Positions 40,662 through 53,127 are shown, numbered from the stretch's first letter. The stretch is DNA of 64,000 bases from Actinostola sp. cb2023 (GCA_033675265.1 JAUJYZ010001058.1:533501-597500); one strand, 5' to 3'. Translations and numbers: made by a program. The notes: generated from the sequence alone by a model not told the origin.

Positions 40662-42413
40662 GTAGTTAGGGAGGGATTAATTCTTGACGTTTATTTACAT
40701 GTATACCTGTAGGTAAATACAACTACCAGTTAATTTATACAATCTATAACATCGCAAATGTTTCTAAAACACAAAGGAAAGTCAAATCAACAATGTTGTT
40801 TTTTTGACGGCCTCTCGATAATAATTAATATGCATTATAATTTACACTTATTTGCGATCGGTCATGGATGATTAAACTTCTATTAGGTCTTCTATTAAAC
40901 ACACTACTAAACATATAACCAGCTTAAATTAATGTAAGCGAGAGAACTATTAATGCAGATTAGGAACATATATGTCGAGAAGTTTGAATGACTCAAAAGG
41001 GAAATGAAAAAAAACAATTCGTACAACGAAATTCGTGTTTGTTGTGCCATATTGGGCGTCGACAAACAGCTCGATGGTGACCAAAGGTTGCATGAAGCCG
41101 ACAAACTTAAAGCAAGTATTCCATAAACATGCAAATTATTCGCAGCCAAAATGACTCGTCAGCTCTGACAAAAGATTACCACTACCTTTTTCCGCAATGC
41201 GACTACAAATTGATAAGTGTTTTAATATATCGATCATGAGATTGTCGGCAAAGAATGAAAACAAACGGGCCGCAAAGACAACACTGACACTTCGAACTGT
41301 TCGAAGATACTCAAACATCTCGACGCGGGATCCAAAGGAAATATTTACTAGTCGTATAATCGAAATGAAAATTCAAACTGTGTACAATACAATGCATCTT
41401 AGAGTATCTTAGAATAACATAATATCCTCGGGTTTCACCTGTAGATTCACTATTTGTTATTTAGCTTCAACCACTCACAGGCCGACAGCTGTCGATGTTC
41501 GGGACGAGCGGAGCAACAACTTTTGTCTTGTGCTTCAGCGTTCTCAATTAAAACTTTCGCTTTACTCCAAAATTTCAACCGATCTACAAAGACGAACACG
41601 GCCTCGAGCTAAGCTCACGTTTGCACTTAGTTGTTAATTGAAGTTTTGCGGTTTATTATTACACGGTGACATTGCTAAAGTCTTATCGTCGATTAAACGA
41701 TGTGCTGCAGTATTAAAGCTGCAGTGTTGACTGAGCGTGGCGAACTAGTACAGGAAATAAAATATTAAACTTAGCCTATCATATGTCGAGAGGGAATATC
41801 AATAGAGAGTATTATAAGATTACCTTCTTATAGGAGTACACGAACACGAAGGCTTGCGTTTCCGCCAAACATGCGACGATCCGCAGACGGCAGTTGACAG
41901 TGCGTACGGATCTGATGATTCATCACCTTCGTTTTGATAGCCGCGAAGGCTTGGAACGAATAAGGACAGACAGACAAAATATAAACACAACTATAAAGCG
42001 ACTCCTCGCTAAAATATAAACCAGAGAGACTCCTATCTCGTGGTAAAATGATTGAAAGTTAATTATACTAAGAACTCATTAGGTTTCTCGTGCAAACGAT
42101 TATTATTGCCATTCTGGTAATTATGCAGTGGAAGGCGAAGTGTTTTAAAATTAAAGGTGGCTCGCTTCAAGTTGCTATGGAAACGGGACATTTTCAAAAT
42201 ACAGTTGTAACTCCGGTTGCGACCACTCTCGTACGCGACCACCTCTCCTAAGCGACCAGTTTTCCAAAATGCCAAAAGTTCAGTTCCAAGTCAAATCACT
42301 ATAGTTATAATTAGTTATAATTAGTTAAGCGGACACCCTGTATTAAGCAGACACCCTGTATTAAGCAGACACCCTGTTGTAATGGATAACAGCATCTTTG
42401 AACTTATTCACTG

Positions 42414-42605
42414 GAAACTGCTGGTAATCGGTCCTTTATATATATGTTGCATAGTAAAAATACCAGTAAGAAATTCACACCAAAACTTGTTTAGTTAAAC
42501 TGGGTTTTTCTAGCTTCTATAATCTGAGAGCATCTAATTTCACAAGAATCAAACTATCTGGTATTTTTACTATGCAACACTAAAGGACAGTTTACCAGCA
42601 GTTTT
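42414..42605. mobile_element. MITE-like inverted-repeat element
   Basis: About 190 bp with inverted ends AACTGCTGGTAAnnnGTCCTTTA and inner inverted segments TGCATAGTAAAAATACCAG / CTGGTATTTTTACTATGCA. No coding capacity. Short GGACACCCTGTATTAAGCA repeats precede it (42,329-42,376). Confidence 0.75.
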
Positions 42606-42654
42606 GTGCCAAATGTTGCGTGGCGTTTGTAGATAATTTTCTATAAACCTGTTT

Positions 42655-42775
42655 AGTTAAAGTGTTACTTGGATGAAAATCAGTCAAAATTTAAAATGAG
42701 CAAAATTACTTCAGCAAAATTACAGCTCATTTTAAATTTTGACTGATTTTCGTCCAAATTAAGTATAGCACTTTA
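42655..42775. repeat. Hairpin-forming inverted repeat
   Basis: TTGGATGAAAATCAGTCAAA and its continuation to GAGC are reverse-complemented about 50 bp later, with AGTGTTACTT/AAGTATAGCACT beyond. The arms are about 45 bp. Confidence 0.75.
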
Positions 42776-43028
42776 AACCACTTTAAAACATGTTTAAGCC
42801 TCGGTGTGAACAGGGCATCGCAGCGTGCATGCGTAAGTACTAACCTCACTATTACAGATTCTCTTGTAATTCTTTCAGATTGACTCGAGCGGTGAGGTAC
42901 GTGTACATTGGTGGACAGTTTGGGAAGAATTCTATGAGTAAATGATTGCATGCTGTGATTATTGTTCGTGACGACTCGAGCTAGAAAAGAGAATGTTTGC
43001 TGGCGATGAGAACGGCTTCACTAGAGAA

Positions 43029-43516
43029 TACCGTATTTCCTCGATTAAGCGCCCTGGGCGCTTATTTCAAATTTTGTGATCAAGGGGGGCGCTTAATCGA
43101 GGGGGGGGGGGGGGGGGGGCGCTTAATATAAAAACGTGATTTGAACTCGGAAACATAATTCAATAATATACGGTACTACATAGAGTCGTTTTCGTATGAG
43201 TGGGAAGTAGTTACGGTACGGTTCGTGCCGTACCGTGACCGTATCGCGCCATCATCATGCCGTATCCCAGCATTCTGATTGGTTGAGCGATGATTTTGCG
43301 CGCTGTGATTGGTTGAATACAATGTCTTCGATTCCGTACCAGGTTTCCCACTCATACGAAAACGACTCTAAAGGAATATGCCGTAACTGTAATAAAACGC
43401 AAGTTGTATGCCATATTCTGTTATCTCTTACTGACCATATTGGGCGCTTATTTCAAATTTTGTGGGTAAGAGGGGCGCTTAATCGAGGGTGGGCGCTTAA
43501 TCGAGGAAATACGGTA
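43029..43516. mobile_element. TACCGTA-terminus element, with nested insertion
   Basis: The ends are TACCGTATTTCCTCGATTAA and its reverse complement, then GCGCCC, so the termini alone form an inverted repeat of about 30 bp. A TA at each end suggests a Tc1/mariner-like target site. Sub-terminal GGGCGCTTA motifs recur. A second palindromic element (43,182-43,373) is inserted in the middle; a copy without that insertion lies at about 46,550-46,771. Confidence 0.7.
43182..43373. mobile_element. Palindromic element nested in a TACCGTA element
   Basis: TAGAGTCGTTTTCGTATGAG and TGGGAA are repeated inverted at the other end (TTCCCACTCATACGAAAACG, ACTCTA). The interior has ACGGTACGGTTCGTGCCGTA, another palindrome. 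About 192 bp. Confidence 0.75.
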
Positions 43517-43804
43517 TGCCAAAAAGAAATCCAACCAATTTCTTCAAGGCTGAGAAAAATCCAGTGAAGAAATGAACCAGTTTTTAAGTGCTTTGAAAAT
43601 GAAAAAGGCAAGCAGAATCTATAGCACTCATGCACTCGGCTAGTTGGCATAATATAATATAACTCATCGAAGGGTGCTCCGGGCCTTCCGTCATGTTGCA
43701 GTCTGACGGGCGTAACAAAACTGACTGCAAAAATCAACACATTATTAGTGGGGCAATATGGTGAAATGATTGTGCGTTTTTGGTTAAAAGCACCAACTCC
43801 TTGG

Positions 43805-44100
43805 CACAATTGGCACAATTATAGTATTCGACGAGTTTCAGCTATGGGGGCTATTTTTAGACCAGAGGGGGGAGGGGTGGGTACTTGGCACAATTATATT
43901 ATTCGACGAGCTGAATAATTTCAGCTATGGGCCCACCCGGAAATTGGTCAGGGGGGCTATTTTTAGACCAGAGGGGAGAGGGGTGGGTACAATATTGTGA
44001 AGTGATTGTTCTTTTTCGGTTAAAAGCACCAAACTTGGCACAATTATAGAATTCGACGAGCTGAATAATTTCAGCTATGGGCCCACCCGGAAATTGGTCT
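43805..44100. repeat. Irregular tandem duplication
   Basis: The phrases CACAATTATAGTATTCGACG, TTTCAGCTATGGGCCCACCC and GGGGCTATTTTTAGACCAGA occur two or three times in the same order with indels. Confidence 0.8.
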
Positions 44101-44398
44101 ATTATTCATCGAATAAGCCTAACTCGTCTCAATATCTTTGAATGTCACTGCGGTATATATCCAATATTATGAAGTACATACCAACTCAGGAACCTCAAAC
44201 TGAATATTTTAATATCAAAAAAATATGTTTTTCATATTCTTTTTTATTGTTTACACCCGCCATCTTATCAGCCGCATTATTGCGAGTAGATAGAAACAAG
44301 CAACAGACCATGCAATAATCGAGAAACTCCTCCAAAACATTACTGAGCAAAACGCGACGACCAAGCCGCCATTTTGTTTGTTTACTTCTATGAGCTAA

Positions 44399-44580
44399 TA
44401 GTAGAAACCAAGTAGCATACTAGATCACGAATCCTGCAATCTGATTGGCTAACGTACTCACTATCTATTGAGTGATAGATAGTAAGTAGCGTAAAAGCCG
44501 GCGTTTTGAAAAAAAACAAAGCGAAAAATCAATAAATCTTGGTATAAAATCAAAGGTAGTATGCTAGTTGGTTTCTACTA
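44399..44580. mobile_element. MITE-like inverted-repeat element
   Basis: About 180 bp bounded by TAGTAGAAACCAAGTAGCAT and ATGCTAGTTGGTTTCTACTA. Just inside are the phrase CTGATTGGCT and the palindromic CACTATCTATTGAGTGATAGATAGT-type core. No coding capacity. Confidence 0.75.
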
Positions 44581-44704
44581 AAACAATTAAACTAGTCGTT
44601 CTCATTTTCTATGAGTTCAAATAGTCAACTCGACGCTACGCGCCTCGTTGACTATTGACTCATATGAAACTCGAACTCGTAGTCTAATTGTTAAATAGAC
44701 CACT

Positions 44705-45035
44705 AGTAGCGAGCCAATCAGATTGCAGGATTTGCGATAGACCACTGGATGGTTTATGCTAATAACGTCGAATAACCCGAGATAGAGAACCAATCAGATT
44801 GCAGGATTTGCGATAGACCACTGGATGGTTTATGCTAATAACGTCGAATAGCCCGAGATAGAGAACCAATCAGATTGCAGGATTTGCGATAGACCACTGG
44901 ATGGTTTATGCTAATAACGTCGAATAGCCCGAGATAGAGAACCAATCAGATTGCAGGATTTGCGATAGACCACTGGATGGTTTATGCTAATAACGTCGAA
45001 TAGCCCGAGATAGAGAACCAATCAGATTGCACGAC
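44705..45035. repeat. 76-bp tandem, about 4 copies
   Basis: Near-identical units GAACCAATCAGATTGCAGGA, TTTGCGATAGACCACTGGAT, GGTTTATGCTAATAACGTCG. The CCAATCAGATTGCAGGATT core also occurs, inverted, in the MITE at 44,399-44,580, which suggests expansion of a transposon end. Confidence 0.92.
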
Positions 45036-45582
45036 AGTGCATGTATGCAGTAGGTTCCGATGAGTTGGTATATAGCTAATTGCATAATCGTTGTCGGGTT
45101 GAAAATCATAAATCATAGAAGCTAAGACCGCAAGGATGGATTGGAAATCAGTTCATGACTGAGCCACATTACATACAGATATATTCAATGTTCTCGTAGT
45201 TTTGAAGGTATATGAGCTATTTAACTAAGATCCTACAAGTCTGGATAAAAAAGTCGATCATTTGACGTGTTATTTGAGAGTTTTAATTTCCCAGAATTCC
45301 TTTTGGTCATAGCTTTCATGATGTTCAATCCGACAACGATTATGCAATTAGCTATATATTAAAAAACTGAAAATCCGCACGCTGCAGCAATTGGTCCAGA
45401 ATTGCGCGGTGACTATAAAAGAAAAGTGATCTAAGAAATGAATATATACCCAAAATACTGACCAAAATGAGGGAAAATCTCTTTCCTAACAATACAGAAA
45501 GAAAAACAAAATTCGGTTTGAAGATTTAGAGGTTCTACATACAATGAATTTATCGGTTTATTGACGTTTTCCAACGTACGGT

Positions 45583-45986
45583 TACCGTAAAGTTCTGAAA
45601 TGAGCGAGGTCGTTACTTTCGGATTTAGTAGTTAGCTATAACTGTTACTTTCGGGGGGTCGCTATACTTTCGGGTGGTCGCTATTTTCGGGGTGTTAAAA
45701 TCGTTAACTTTTAGGAGCCATATCGTGTACCTCAAACGACATCGTGTACGGCAGTAACAAACAACAAATGTTCACAGGATCTAGGACGTATTTTATTATG
45801 ACTATTGCTCAGTTTTGTTACCGTTGCATAATCAGTGTAGCAGTAAATGTTCTGGCTCTTTAAGTGCTGTTTGCTGTGCTGTTCGTCATCTAATCTATAT
45901 AATCATCGCTCTAGAGGGGGAATCGCTACTTTCGGGGGGTCGCTACTAGACTTTCGGGAGGTCGCTCCTTTCGGAACTTTACGGTA
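45583..45986. mobile_element. TACCGTA-terminus element (AAAGTTC type)
   Basis: About 404 bp with inverted ends TACCGTAAAGTTCTGAAA and TTTCGGAACTTTACGGTA and repeated internal TTTCGGGGGGTCGCTA phrases. It shares the TACCGTA start with the elements at 43,029, 46,550 and 63,232. Non-coding. Confidence 0.7.
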
Positions 45987-46235
45987 TGGAGAAACCGACG
46001 GCCAAAAAAATAAATTATGCCTTACTCGCCTTTACTCTGATATTCACCAGCCTTATTATTCACATGTGATGTTATATGGTGAGTATTATATACCTCGACT
46101 TGGGTCAAGAATGTTTTGTGTTATGGAGTTTAGAGCATCAGTTTGCATGTACCTTACCTGGCATTTTGAACTAGACGGCTGAAAGTAAAATCAAATGAAA
46201 TAAAATCAGTAATCGACATGTTGGGAGCGTTTATT

Positions 46236-46547
46236 GACCAGGACCAGGACCAGGACCAGGACCAGGACCAGGACCAGGACCAGGACCAGGACCAGGACCA
46301 GGACCAGGACCAGGACCAGGACCAGGACCAGGACCAGGACCAGGACCAGGACCAGGACCAGGACCAGGACCAGGACCAGGACCAGGACCAGGACCAGGAC
46401 CAGGACCAGGACCAGGACCAGGACCAGGACCAGGACCAGGACCAGGACCAGGACCAGGACCAGGACCAGGACCAGGACCAGGACCAGGACCAGGACCAGG
46501 ACCAGGACCAGGACCAGGACCAGGACCAGGACCAGGACCAGGACCAG
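46236..46547. repeat. Perfect (GACCAG)n hexanucleotide array, ~52 copies
   Basis: 312 bp with no interruption that I can see. The three frames on each strand are open (Gln-Asp, Arg-Thr, Trp-Ser dipeptides). It is inserted at, or grew from, the left part of a TACCGTA element whose right part continues at 46,550. Confidence 0.98.
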
Positions 46548-46771
46548 ACGCTTAATATAAAAACGTGATTTGAACTCGGAAACATAACTTCAATATGACA
46601 TATCGGAACATGCCGTAACTTTGTAATAAAACGCAAGTTGTATACCATATTCTGTAATCTCTTACTGTACCATATTTTTTTGGGGAGGGGAGGGGGCGCT
46701 TAATCGAGGGGGGGGGGGGGGGGCGCTTAATGGGGGGGGGGGGGGGGGCGCTTAATCGAGGAAATACGGTA
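46548..46771. mobile_element. TACCGTA element, copy lacking the nested insertion
   Basis: CGCTTAATATAAAAACGTGA, GGAAACATAA, ATGCCGTAACT and AAAACGCAAGTTGTATACCA match the element at 43,118-43,430, ending GAGGAAATACGGTA. The palindromic insert at 43,182-43,373 is absent here, so this copy marks the empty site. Long G runs separate GCGCTTAAT motifs. Confidence 0.7.
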
Positions 46772-47143
46772 TTTGAATGAAGGAAGGAGTGACGTTATTA
46801 TTTTTCTTCGTTTACTGACCCAATAAACTATTTTATAATTCCACAGCTATTTACCTAGTTAATTAGCTGTTCATTTGGTTCTGACTTATCTACTTATGGA
46901 TAACAGTTTATATATATTTATTATATAAACTACAGTGTTTTACAGGGATTTCGGCCACTGAGAAATATCGTATCTAAACACACGTAAAAATACGATAATA
47001 TTACTTGTGTTAATATCAGCCAATCTATCAAAAGTCAAAAATCGGTCAAAAGTCAAAAGTTCGCTGCGCTCGGCTCGTATGATATCTAGTTGAACACTCG
47101 AATATCTCCGCGCGCCGATGTATTATTCTCTATATAGGTAATA

Positions 47144-48887
47144 GACTGGGAGCAGTGAGCTGGTGCTCAAAGTCAACTTATGTGGAACGTTTGAATTGTC
47201 ATGATGATCTTACTGTAATCGGGTAGAGAAATGACAATTATTTCAGCACAATTTTGACAAGAAATGATAAAATTATCGCTTAGTAAGCAAAAACAAAACT
47301 ATAAAACTGTATTTAGAGTGAAATCTGGATATGCAATTAGGAAGGACTGTATAAAATTAGCATGTCCCCCGTCACATATATAGAGCTGTACACGGCTGTC
47401 TCACTGATTTTCGTCTTTATAATAGAGTCGAATAAAAATGTGCTGCTGCTAGAATAAGTAGAGATACGAGAGAAAAACATATTTAGTGTTAATTCCTTAA
47501 AGACGTTTTGGTTCGTAGATTATTGCGGAAGTTTTCAATGAAAGATTAGGTGTCCCCTTTTGTTCCGATTTTCTACATAACTATATGTTTTGACGGGAAA
47601 AAAATCCAATCCAGATAGAAAATCAGAAACTATACAGAAGAATATAAAGTCCATTAATTTATTAACAATTTGGCGTTCCTCTGTTTAAAATCGGACTTAT
47701 ACTTCAGTAATTATATAACATCAAAGTTGACTGAATGCATCTGTCGACAGACAAACAAATACAATCAAAACATCATTTGTCTTTCAAATTTCGCGCTTTA
47801 ATGCCAGTACTTCAATCAGGATTTCAACAGATCTTTGGGAGCAAGTTGTCCATTCAGCATATAATAGTATGGCGGTAAAAAATATCTTACACTGGTTAAT
47901 TTATTTTTCTGTTCCCCTAGGAAGTTTCCTGAATTTTTTGTCGACACAAAGGCCAATGATTTGCATGATACAACACGTAGTCACGCAAAACCTTTTCGGC
48001 TCTTTATAATTCCTTAAAATAAGTTTTGCCAATAACTTTGTTCTGAAACTTTGCATGGACATTAATTATGTAATGGACATTTAAAAACTGCAATAAAAAG
48101 AGGGGGTCACCATTCTGTTTTCGCGCTAGATTCTTCATTATATCAATTTATAGGTGTATAGCCAAATGTGGTAGCAACCGGAAGTTGTAATGAAAAACCT
48201 TTTTTCTCGGTCCAAAGAACTTCCTTATAACATAGATTACCTATATTTCTAAGTTTACTTCTACTAAATCAATCAAAGTAATTGAATGACTATGATTGTT
48301 GAAATATTAACGAAACATGCAAGTATGTGCGTCCAGAAATCGTACGCTTTAACTATTCTCATCTAAATGTGAAAATTTATCCAATAAACGTTCCTTCATA
48401 TTTCGATATATAATACGCAGCACCGATTATTAAAGAACTCAAAAAAAATGGGGGCCACCATTCTCGTTTTCAATTTATTTTTGAAAAAACGTCAGTTACA
48501 CTTGAAATAATTAACGATTTCCAATGGTCTCCAATGTGCGCAAGCTCGCGAGTGTGAATCGTGCGCAATTGAGCGTGCGCAATGCAAAACAAGGGAATTA
48601 CCTTAATTCTCGTATTTAACACTAATATTTTATGATCATGCTAAAATTTATAGCATTTTTTCACAAATAGAATAAGATGTGTTTAGACTCGTTACCAGGC
48701 CACACGCGGATTATTCGTTTGATGGCCAGGATAATGGATGTTATTTTAATAACAATAAATGAAAAATATCGATTCTGATGTTCTTCGTTATTGTCTACAA
48801 TTTTACATGAACGAAATTGCATATTTTGCATTTTCAAAAAAAAATCATTTTGTGACGCTTTTGAGCACCAGCTCACTGCTTCCAGTC
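47144..48887. mobile_element. Possible 1.7-kb inverted-repeat element
   Basis: GACTGGGAGCAGTGAGCTGG then TGCTCAAA at the left end is reverse-complemented at the right end (TTTTGAGCACCAGCTCACTG, CTTCCAGTC). The AT-rich interior has no frame over about 70 codons and contains two similar phrases, GGGGGTCACCATTCT and GGGGGCCACCATTCT, about 350 bp apart. Superfamily not determined. Confidence 0.55.
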
Positions 48888-50175
48888 AATACTGATTGAG
48901 CTACCCTATTTAAATAAAGGTATTCTACTTGTAGTGCGATGAATTGTTGTTGTTATAATGATCAAGTGTTCTTTTACTCTACAACATCAGATGAGGATTG
49001 ACTGAACATCGTTATTATTTGAGAATTCGAAAAAGGAGAGAGAGAGAGAGAGAGAGAGAGATAAATTCATTGAATAAATATTAATCGGTTAATAATATAA
49101 TATCAATAAAAATACATTCAGTTACCTTCCATTGTGCGATTGGGAGTTATTCACGAACATATTTCTCGATCCAAAGTTATGCATGGTTGTGAACAGTCGG
49201 TGCCGTTCAGAACGTGATAGCGAACGAGCTGATCAAAGCGGCAGTGGGGAAAAAATAGTTAATGATTCGAAGTAATTAACTGTAATGACGTCACGGTGTG
49301 ATGTGCGCATGCGTGCGGGGCAGAGTCGAATAGGGAATAGCCTCGTTTACAGGCTTTTTAGAGTCCGTCCGTCACTATAATATATCTATTTTTTTTCAGC
49401 GTTGGAAACTGATTGAATTTCTAAATTTCCAAGCCTCGGAAACGCATTGAAAATGTCTAAACCATGGTAATTGAAAGTTTCAAAGTTTCTTCCATGGTTT
49501 AAAGAGTTTTTTCCCCAGTGAATCAAAAACACGAATTGTAGGACAAGAGGAGGCCTGGGTACGAGTCGATAACATATAGGATCCACAAAATCATTATATA
49601 GACTCAAGAAGACGGTATATAAAGGGTCCATCAAGGAGCTCCAAAAGACCTCCAGAAATTGTAAGGTCAAATATTTTCCCCTTAGTTTGTGCTTTGAGAT
49701 CGTCTTTGAACCAAATCATTGTACCCAGTCGAATAATCCGTGAATCGTGTGATCGTTGGGTCATCCGCTCAGCGGCCGGCGCAGGGGACATGCGCATTAG
49801 AAGCCAGTTTGCGATTTGAGGACAACGACGACGAAGAACAGCCTGCATTTTTAGACTTGGGCTTTTCCACAGGAAGCCCAAATAATAAAAGTCAGGTAAC
49901 CAGGATACATGTCAACTGTCAGTCAATCAAATACTAAATCCCGCAAACTGTGCGTTTATATTATTGTTTCATCATTTATGTATGGTATCCTTCAGGGGTT
50001 TAATAATAATAATAATTAATAATAATAATTTATTTATTCACGTAGAACACAAAAGAGCTTACAATAAAATACGTGAGAACGTGCACGTGCTAAAAAATCT
50101 AAAAAATACTATTATAGAAAGTATATACTCCTAATCTATAATTAATTCAATCACCACCCCTACCAACCCAATATT
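48888..50175. other. No gene recognised
   Basis: Contains a (GA)n tract near 49,037-49,060 and an (ATA)n tract near 50,008-50,030. Small frames at 49,390-49,880 on the minus strand show no motif. Nothing else could be supported. Confidence 0.4.
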
Positions 50176-50451
50176 AAAAAAAACTATAAAACAGTGAGAA
50201 AGAACCGTGTACGACTTTCTGGGCAACGCATATCAACTAGCCAAACTAGCAACAATAACACATAGCAATTTTATGTATTTTATTATATTTATTTGTTTAT
50301 CTTTTTTGTTGGGAGATATCCTCGATAGGGTTAACCTCTGATATCTTCTTTCATTGTATTGATATTGATGTATTAATATTAACGAATAAAGTATTATTAT
50401 TATAGCACAACGGCTAGCTATCCTGACATGAGAAACGCTCGCAACTAGAAT

Positions 50452-50505
50452 GCAGCCGTGGACAGCTGTTTCGTCCTTACTGGGACTCTTCAGCACGGCG
50501 TGGTC
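50452..50505 (-). ncRNA. Hammerhead ribozyme, type I, minimal stem III (copy 1)
   Basis: On the minus strand the core is CTGAAGA, stem II GTCC/GGAC closed by loop CAGTAA, then GAAA. Stem III is only the palindrome CAG/CTG, followed by the GTC cleavage triplet. Stem I pairs GCCGTG with CACGGC. All conserved core positions (CUGANGA, GAAA, NUH) are present. A stem III this short is expected to work best as a dimer. Confidence 0.8.
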
Positions 50506-50613
50506 AGCAATAATGAGCTGTAGCAACAGCCCATACATACCGACACTGAATCCAGTTGCGCGTTTCTCATGTATGGGCTACGGTGAAGTCAGTTGCTACA
50601 GCTCATTATTGCT

Positions 50614-50668
50614 GGCCACGCCGTGCTGACGAGTCCCAGTAAGGACGAAACAGCTGTCCACGGCTGCC
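50614..50668 (+). ncRNA. Hammerhead ribozyme, type I, minimal stem III (copy 2)
   Basis: The core is CTGACGA (50,626-50,632), stem II GTCC/GGAC with loop CAGTAA, GAAA at 50,647-50,650, stem III CAG/CTG and the cleavage triplet GTC ending at 50,658. Stem I is GCCGTG/CACGGC with a further GGC/GCC after an internal loop. It is the inverted partner of the copy at 50,452-50,505. Confidence 0.85.
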
Positions 50669-51137
50669 GTTCTAGTTGCGAGCGTTTCTCATGTCAGGTC
50701 TAGCTAACCGTTGTGCTATGTGTTATTTTTGCTAGTTTGGCTAGTTGATATGCGCAAACACGGTTCTTTCTCACTGTTTTATTAAAAAACTATTTTTGAA
50801 TTCTCCGATACTTTTATACGGGAGTCTCCCGGCCTGGGGTCCGGCGTAGAGTGTTTATGGACGTCTCAAGTCCTTTGATGCCGAACACTCTTTTAATCGG
50901 TACAACTGAGCGGCAATCCCCCGGGGTGAGGGGGGGGGGGGAGAATTCCCATATATAAGGGACCTGTCATTATTTATCGCCTGGGGGGGTCTGAGGATAT
51001 TTTGTGGGAGGGGCTTCACAGATGGTTATATTCTAGACAGTTCAACGATCTTCATCGATCAATTCTTAGAAAAAGAAACTTTATTTCCAGCCAGTCAACG
51101 TCAGTGGCATACAAGCTCAGTGCGCGTATACCTTATA

Positions 51138-51385
51138 GGAGGGTCTGAATGGGGTTAACTGACAACTGACAAACGGCTTTAAAAATAACTGTTAACTGGC
51201 AAATAAAACTTTACTGTCAACTGACAATCGAAGTATCAAATATTACGTTCAATTGTTCACAACAGGATATGGCCAGCTAATAATTAACAGACGTTTAACT
51301 GACCAGGCAAAAATTTAACTGACAACTGACAAATGACCAAATATTTGACTGACAGCTGACATATAGACCCCCCATTCAGACTCTC
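51138..51385. mobile_element. 248-bp MITE with TTATA flanks
   Basis: Ends GGAGGGTCTGAATGGGG and CCCCATTCAGACTCTC are inverted, flanked by TTATA on both sides (51,133-51,137 and 51,386-51,390). The interior consists of degenerate TTAACTGACAACTGACAAA repeats. Confidence 0.7.
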
Positions 51386-53127
51386 TTATAGCGAGGTTGT
51401 GACATTTTGCCAGTCGTGAAAAATAGAGGATTTCTTTCCTTTGTCGTCGGTCATCTTGAAAATCAAAACTTCATCAATGTTACCGTAGACTGCTAGCAGT
51501 CTTTGGCCCTTTTTCTCAGTCGACTGCGATCGCCTAAATTATAGGGACTGACTGCTGACAACCTCAGTTCGTAAACTATAGAAGCGGCTCTCGTCGTAGA
51601 CTAAAAATGCCAAGCTTAGTTACGTAATAGCCTGCAAAGTTCTGGTTCTTCGTTCTTTTCGTTCTTTGCATAGCCGCGAGGAGTATGGTCGCGAGGAGAA
51701 TGAGGAGAGGACATTCTTCCCGCGTTACGTAACGTCTATAGTGTACGTAATCGCTGGCCATTGAGTTTACGCTGAATAAGTATATCGCAGGCTCAGGTAA
51801 TTACAATCATTTAGCGTTACAGTGTGCATTGATTGTATGTGAGATCAGGGATTCAGGGGACCTTATTACTCAACTTGTTTGCTAGTGATTGGAGGAAGAA
51901 TCTCAGTTAGAGCTACACCTGTGAGTTGGATGTACTAAAGTTTGAGTATTACTTTAAAAGGTAATGAAACTGACTGTGTACTGTACATGTACAACTCATA
52001 AACAATGCTCAATATGATGATATAAACAAACGCAAAGCGATCATCAATATATACGCCACTGGATGAACTTTAGTCGAAGGAACTCCTACGTGAGTTCATA
52101 ATTTACTCATTGAAAGACGATCGATCACGGGCGGTCTTCAAAACTCTTTGATCAAACGCGAGCCATTCCTCCGTTTTATAAAACGATATAAGTGTCGATA
52201 TAAGTGAACACTCATTGATTAATCCACGTGTAGAACGGATTTCTGAACATAGATAAGCGATTTTCTAATTTAAAGACTTAGAAGATTTGTCATGATTAAA
52301 TTCGGTTCTGCATCATGTGATTTATGTTAGATTTTAATAATAGAACATCGGCAGTGTTTTGGTATGGAATGATACATGTTGTAGCGGGGTATTTATCATC
52401 TGCAAGCTCGATCGTTACAGCCTTGATCGAGGGCCGATTTCATTTTCGCTCATACATATAAATTTACTCGGAGCTCGGTTTCTTTGAGGTGGCCTGTTTT
52501 GAATAAAAGCCATATGATCCGTGGTAAAGTTTAGTCAGCCGCATCAGCCGTCGAATTTGTATCAATCAAAGCCAACACAAGATGAACTCCGGCATCTGAT
52601 TTAAGATTAAGAAAATACCGTTCTTTTCTCTTTGATTTATAGTTCAGTTTGAAAGAAGAAATCTCAGAAAACAATTCACTAGTACAATTTGGAAAAAATA
52701 TTTCCCGCCACTTGTGGACCGCTAATGTTTTATAATATCGAGTAAGTAAATCAAATAAAGGGGGAAATGTTTTATATATAAACATAGATTCTGTGTTTTT
52801 AGTTTGACAATCGAAGCATATTGATATAGTCTGAAAGGTGCTTCATATTTTCCCGTCAATGCAGTGAATTGAATGACAGGAAAGGCTCTTATAAATTTCG
52901 CATTCTAAATGCGCATTTGATATTTTTTCAGTTTAATTTCAATAAACATTTCAAGTCCATTTTTGTATCTGTTTTAAAATATACAATCGGTAGTTTCCGT
53001 TTTAGTTTGTTCTGTTGTTCCTAGCTATGTTGTTGAGATAAACAAGAAGATAGAAGAATAATTTCGGTTGTGGGAGGAGCCGAATTTGCTTGAAAGTAAG
53101 CATCGAAACAAAACGGAAAAAACTTTG

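Larger units (their letters stand above)
50176..50790. mobile_element. Penelope-like retroelement fragment with inverted termini
   Basis: Two copies of one terminal sequence face each other: TAAAACAGTGAGAAAGAACC and CAACTAGCCAAACTAGCAA on the left are reverse-complemented on the right (50,720-50,785). Each copy carries a hammerhead ribozyme, a feature described for the pseudo-LTRs of Penelope-like elements and for retrozymes. No reverse transcriptase frame is present, so only the inverted terminal repeats remain. Internal tract 50,290-50,400 (AATATTAACGAATAAAGTA) is present only in the left half. Confidence 0.6.

Noticed and set aside
46154..46648. Frames of Trp-Ser, Gln-Asp and Arg-Thr dipeptides
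   Set aside because: Translation of the pure hexanucleotide array in different frames.
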